Shown here: positions 61,266 through 64,000 of the stretch, piece after piece
Layout of the letters: every line of letters begins with the position of its first letter
Position numbering within the stretch: position 1 is the first letter of the stretch
From: CAYQJL01 sp964573295
Lineage (GTDB): Bacteria > Eisenbacteria > RBG-16-71-46 > CAIMUX01 > WJJG01
DNA: 64,000 bases
Assembly (NCBI GenBank): GCA_964573295.1
Contig: CAZNJE010000001.1
Span: 165,035 to 229,034, forward strand
Direction: 5' to 3'
Made by a program: the position numbers and the translations under genes
Notes under the pieces: model-generated
Database searches by the model: none
Told to the model about the DNA's origin: nothing
Seen by the model: the letters and a program-made list of their open reading frames with translations, nothing else

Positions 61266-61349
61266 CCTCTCCTCACTCTCTGAGAGCTCCCTACCTCCTC
61301 GAGTTGCCAAGTCACCGGCACACGCCTCCTCGGGAAAGGAGACCGCGCG

Positions 61350-61994
61350 CTAGTATTCGCGGTAGACACCCACCACCTTCCCCAGAATGCGAAGCTCTGG
61401 GGAACGGGAGGTCACCACGATGGGCTCGTACTCCTGATTCTCGGGGTTCAGCAGTACGCGCGCCCCCTTTCGCTCGAACCGTTTGACGGTGGTTTCCTCG
61501 CCGATCATCGCGACCACGATCTCGCCATTACGTACATCGCTGGTGGTCTGCACGAGGACGTAGTCGCCGTCGAGGATGCCGGCATCCCGCATGCTCTGCC
61601 CTGTCACCCGCAGAGCGAAGGAAGCCGAGGTATCACCCAAGCGGGCGGCATCGAGTACGCCCTCGATGTTTTCCTCGGCGAGGACAGGCCCGCCCGCGGC
61701 GATCTGCCCCAGGATGGGCAGCCCCACGCTGCCGGCCAGTTCGGCGGCAAGCTCGGGCGCGGCGGATGCGATCTCCGGGTGTAGCTCAATGCCGCGCGCC
61801 AAGCCTCGCCGGCGGACGATGGCGCCCGCCCTCTCTAGTAGATCGAGGTAGTAGCAGACCCCGTTCGTGGAACGGATCCGAAACGCCTCGCCGATTTCGC
61901 GCACCGTGGGCGGCGCACCGTGCTCGTTCTGGAACTGCACGATGAAGGTCAGGATGTCGCGGGCTTTCTGGGTCACGGCCTGCTCCTCGTTCAC
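61350..61994 (-). CDS. lexA: LexA repressor
   Basis: About 214 residues from GTG 61994 (GTGAACGAGGAGC). The N-terminal winged helix reads TQKARDILTFIVQFQNEHGAPPTVREIGEAF and STNGVCYYLDLLERAGAI. The autocleavage site is IAAGGPVLA (Ala-Gly bond), the nucleophile Ser is in GQSMRDAGILDGD, and the Lys is in ETTVKRFER. LexA represses SOS genes and cuts itself on contact with RecA filaments. A box for it lies within its own promoter. Confidence 0.96.
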   Translation of the reverse strand: MNEEQAVTQKARDILTFIVQFQNEHGAPPTVREIGEAFRIRSTNGVCYYLDLLERAGAIVRRRGLARGIELHPEIASAAPELAAELAGSVGLPILGQIAAGGPVLAEENIEGVLDAARLGDTSASFALRVTGQSMRDAGILDGDYVLVQTTSDVRNGEIVVAMIGEETTVKRFERKGARVLLNPENQEYEPIVVTSRSPELRILGKVVGVYREY

Positions 61995-62108
61995 CTCATA
62001 AACGCCCCCGGAAGCGGGGTCCCACCCTTGGGGGGACCGTGGGTGGGACCGCCATCTTCCGAAGATCCCGTGATGCCTTGGCACGCCTACCAAATTGACA
62101 TCGAGGAC

Positions 62109-62137
62109 ACATTACTGAACATTTGTTCAGTTGGCAA
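62109..62137 (-). promoter_or_regulatory. lexA promoter
   Basis: On the minus strand TTGCCA (62137-62132) and TAATGT (62114-62109) are separated by exactly 17 bases. The transcript would start near 62102 and reach lexA after about 105 bases. Confidence 0.82.
62114..62131. promoter_or_regulatory. SOS/LexA operator
   Basis: ACTGAACATTTGTTCAGT is a perfect 18-bp palindrome that fills the spacer of the lexA promoter. Its core GAAC-ATTT-GTTC fits the GAAC-N4-GTTC box of Gram-positive LexA proteins rather than the CTGT-N8-ACAG box of enterics. Confidence 0.88.
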
Positions 62138-62567
62138 GAAGAAAATTGTAAGTGACGAAACGAGAAGAAGATCGCGATCTTCGTCTAGGGAAGGGGTTCG
62201 GGTACGCGGCGTCTCAAGGGGGCGGGCGCAAGGGGGTCTCAACGGGTTCTCGAACTCCTCCAAGCGCTGGCGTGACGCGATCTCGGCCCGCAGCTCGCGG
62301 CAGAGAACACGACAACTCCCCGAGTCCTTGATTCGGCGATGCCACTTCATAGCCACTCCGTACCCAACTTCGTCTCAAGCTTGGCTCAGAGTGACATTCC
62401 ACGAACCTTGATCGATTCCATGGGTACGGGCCTCATCAGACGAGTGAGGCACCTCTCCACCCTCGTGCAGCCTAGTCGCACTCTCATCCACGGGTGCCCA
62501 CACCCTCGACTTGGAGAGGCCGCCTTTCTCCCACGTCCCACCAGAGAACGCATCAGGAGGAATAGAT
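62138..62567. other. Intergenic gap upstream of the CHRD gene
   Basis: About 430 bases. It holds no frame with convincing coding character and must contain the promoter of the CHRD gene, but no clear boxes were found. A weak 89-codon frame on the minus strand (62087-62356) overlaps the SOS promoter and was not accepted. Confidence 0.5.
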
Positions 62568-63763
62568 ATGTTGCGAGAGACCCCCCATCCCCAGCGTCCC
62601 CAGCACTACGGCCAGCGAGACAGCCAGTGGCGCGGCATCCGCCGGCGTGGCCGGCGGCTCACCGCCCGGGCCTTCATGGCGATGGCCAGCCTCGCCCTGC
62701 TTGGCATGATCGGTGTCACCCATACGGCCTCACCCATACGGCCTCGGCCGACACCTACACGTATGGGTGCGTGCTCGACGGCGCCCAGGTCACCACGCCC
62801 ACCGGTTCGCCCGCCATCGGCGGCGGCCAGTTCGTCATCGATACCGATGCCAATACGGTGCAGTATCGCATCGCCTTCACCGGCTTGACGGCGGCCGAGA
62901 CCGGCGCGCACATCCATGGGCCTGCACTGCACGGTGTCAATGGCGGCGTCGCCGAACCGCTTCCCGCCGGCAGCCCCAAGGTCGGCACGTGGACCTACGA
63001 TGCCTCCGAGGAAGAGGGCATCGTGAGCGGACACTACTACGTCAACGTTCACACCGCTCCGTTCCCCTCGGGTGAGGTGCGCGGGCAGATCGTCCCGACG
63101 GTCATTCCGATCGATGGTCGTCAGGAAGTGCCGCCGGTGGCCTCGCCGGGCGCGGGCCTGGCGCTACTCAGCATCGACCGAACGGGCGACGCCCTCAGCT
63201 ACGATGTGCGCTTCGCCAATCTGAGCGGCGCCGAGACGATGGCGCACATCCATGGCTTCGCGCCGCCCGGGTCGAACGCCGGCGTGCTCGAAGCCCTGTC
63301 CCTCGGCAATCGCAAGCTGGGCACCTGGCTTTACGGCGCAGCCAATGAGGCGCCCCTGCTCGATGGACGGACCTACTTCAACATCCACACGACAGTGGAA
63401 CCGAGCGGTGAGATCCGCGGGCAGATCGTGGGCCTGCCAGGTGACCTGCCGAGCGACGTGAGCCCGGGCATGGAGCCGATGGCCAGAGCCCTATCGCTCA
63501 CGCGCATGACTCCCAATCCGCTGGCGGGACGGGGGGCGATTCAGCTCCGACTCGATGAGCCGCAGGTCGTGCGGATCGAGTTCTTCGATGCCGAGGGCCG
63601 GCGGGTGCGCGATCTGGGACAGCGCCAGTTCGGCGCCGGTCCCCACACCGTGGCCTGGGACGGCCGCGATGATGCCGGTCAGCAGGTGGGTAGCGGTGTA
63701 TACCATTACGTGCTACGTACCGAAACGGCGCGGGTCAGCCGTTCGGTGAGTTTGGTTCGGTAG
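62568..63763 (+). pseudogene. Secreted two-CHRD-domain protein, frameshifted in signal peptide
   Basis: ATG 62568 follows CAGGAGGAATAGAT and starts a signal peptide (FMAMASLALLGMIGVTHTAS). A 14-bp tandem duplication at 62716-62743 then shifts the frame; the mature protein continues in another frame from 62744 (ADTYTYGCVLDGAQ). With one copy removed the text reads GVTHTASADTYTYG without break. The mature part holds two CHRD domains (ETGAHIHGPA ... GHYYVNVHTAPFPSGEVRGQI and ETMAHIHGFA ... GRTYFNIHTTVEPSGEIRGQI) and a FlgD-type Ig end (MTPNPLAGRGAIQLRL, GSGVYHYVLRTE). CHRD-domain function in bacteria is unclear. The intact gene would code about 393 residues. Confidence 0.9.
62716..62743 (+). repeat. 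14-bp tandem duplication causing a frameshift
   Basis: TCACCCATACGGCC occurs twice in direct succession (62716-62729 and 62730-62743). Confidence 0.97.
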
Positions 63764-63772
63764 CGGCCCGCA

Positions 63773-63808
63773 GGCCAGGACGTATCGTCTGGCCAGGACG
63801 TAGCCTCT
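63773..63808 (+). repeat. 18-bp period repeat after the CHRD gene
   Basis: GGCCAGGACGTA occurs twice with an 18-base period just after the CHRD stop. The remaining bases to 64000 show no gene that I can support. Confidence 0.7.
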
Positions 63809-64000
63809 AGGAAGCCCGAAGGAGTTCGGCCGTTGCCGGGCAAGCCGAGTCTGCGGCATACTGGGCTGGTCACAAGGATCGAACGATCGTGCCCAGGAGA
63901 AACGTGCCACAGGTGACGAACGAGAGCGCAAAGATCCTTCGGGCTTCGTAACGTCTCACCGGATTTCAGTCACTTCCGTCAGGAAGCGGCGGGAGTTTGC

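Noticed and set aside
62087..62356. A possible 89-residue gene on the minus strand starting at ATG 62356 with a GGAG upstream
   Set aside because: Its 3' part would run over the SOS promoter of lexA, and the product has no motif. It was left out for lack of support, although a short peptide gene cannot be excluded.
1..64000. tRNA or rRNA genes
   Set aside because: I looked for TTCGA-type T-loops with acceptor-stem pairing and for rRNA-like stretches and found none that fold properly. A dedicated tRNA scan would settle this.

Overview
This is a 64 kb piece of a GC-rich bacterial chromosome, evidently one scaffold of a draft or metagenome assembly, since it holds a run of ten Ns at 6896-6905. 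No rRNA, tRNA, phage, insertion sequence or CRISPR array was seen. Several genes encode secreted proteins that end in a FlgD-like Ig domain with a Pro-Asn-Pro start and an NGIYLL/GVYHYVL-type end. There are also a dockerin-like secreted protein, a DUF6754 membrane cluster, many TPR proteins, a papain-like protease and a LexA box of the GAAC-N4-GTTC type. Together these suggest a diderm bacterium of the FCB side of the tree, most like Candidatus Eisenbacteria or a neighbour. That placement is inference.

Layout. 1-2.9 kb: two secreted proteins (-). 3.1-9.9 kb (+): a MenA-like prenyltransferase, a lipoprotein phosphodiesterase-TPR fusion, a LOG-type nucleotide-binding protein, then a four-gene inner-membrane cluster led by a DUF6754 gene that the assembly gap interrupts. 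9.9-16 kb (-): a degenerate GGDEF protein, a DUF985 cupin, GmhA, a GT4 glycosyltransferase and two tandem GAPDH paralogues. 16.4-21.1 kb: a TPR protein, a dockerin-like protein behind a strong promoter and long leader, an RNase H and a GT2 glycosyltransferase. 21.3-28.4 kb: a Memo-AMMECR1 fusion, a Tat-signal DUF362 protein and a Tat-signal radical SAM enzyme form an AmmeMemoRadiSam cassette, convergent with a large membrane protein that carries a degenerate spermidine-synthase domain. 28.4-35.4 kb: a methyltransferase, an orphan DNA methyltransferase, a papain-like protease, an ECF-like sigma factor and a RecA/KaiC-REC signalling ATPase with a small membrane protein. 35.6-45.2 kb: a Maf protein, a sodium/solute symporter, a SpoU methyltransferase, an HD-GYP protein, a secreted protein, a saccharopine-dehydrogenase-like protein and a TMTC-like TPR membrane protein. 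45.3-51.8 kb (+): the housekeeping run tilS-hpt-ftsH-folP-cdaA-thioredoxin. 51.9-64 kb: a DUF1460 protein, a 1070-residue propeller-like secreted protein, a GT87-like membrane glycosyltransferase, a PAS protein, DUF72, dinB and lexA with an SOS promoter, and a CHRD-domain gene broken by a 14-bp tandem duplication.

The most unusual property of the window is the density of short tandem repeats. More than fifteen arrays with 9- to 36-bp units sit in signal peptides, linkers, loops and tails of otherwise ordinary enzymes (Maf, TilS, FtsH, DinB, glycosyltransferases) and in several intergenic gaps. In genes the units are multiples of three. A 13-bp array lies in non-coding DNA, and the 14-bp duplication inside a gene shifts its frame.

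The best candidate for an undescribed system is the AmmeMemoRadiSam-DUF362 cassette, whose parts carry export signals. The DUF6754 membrane cluster is second.
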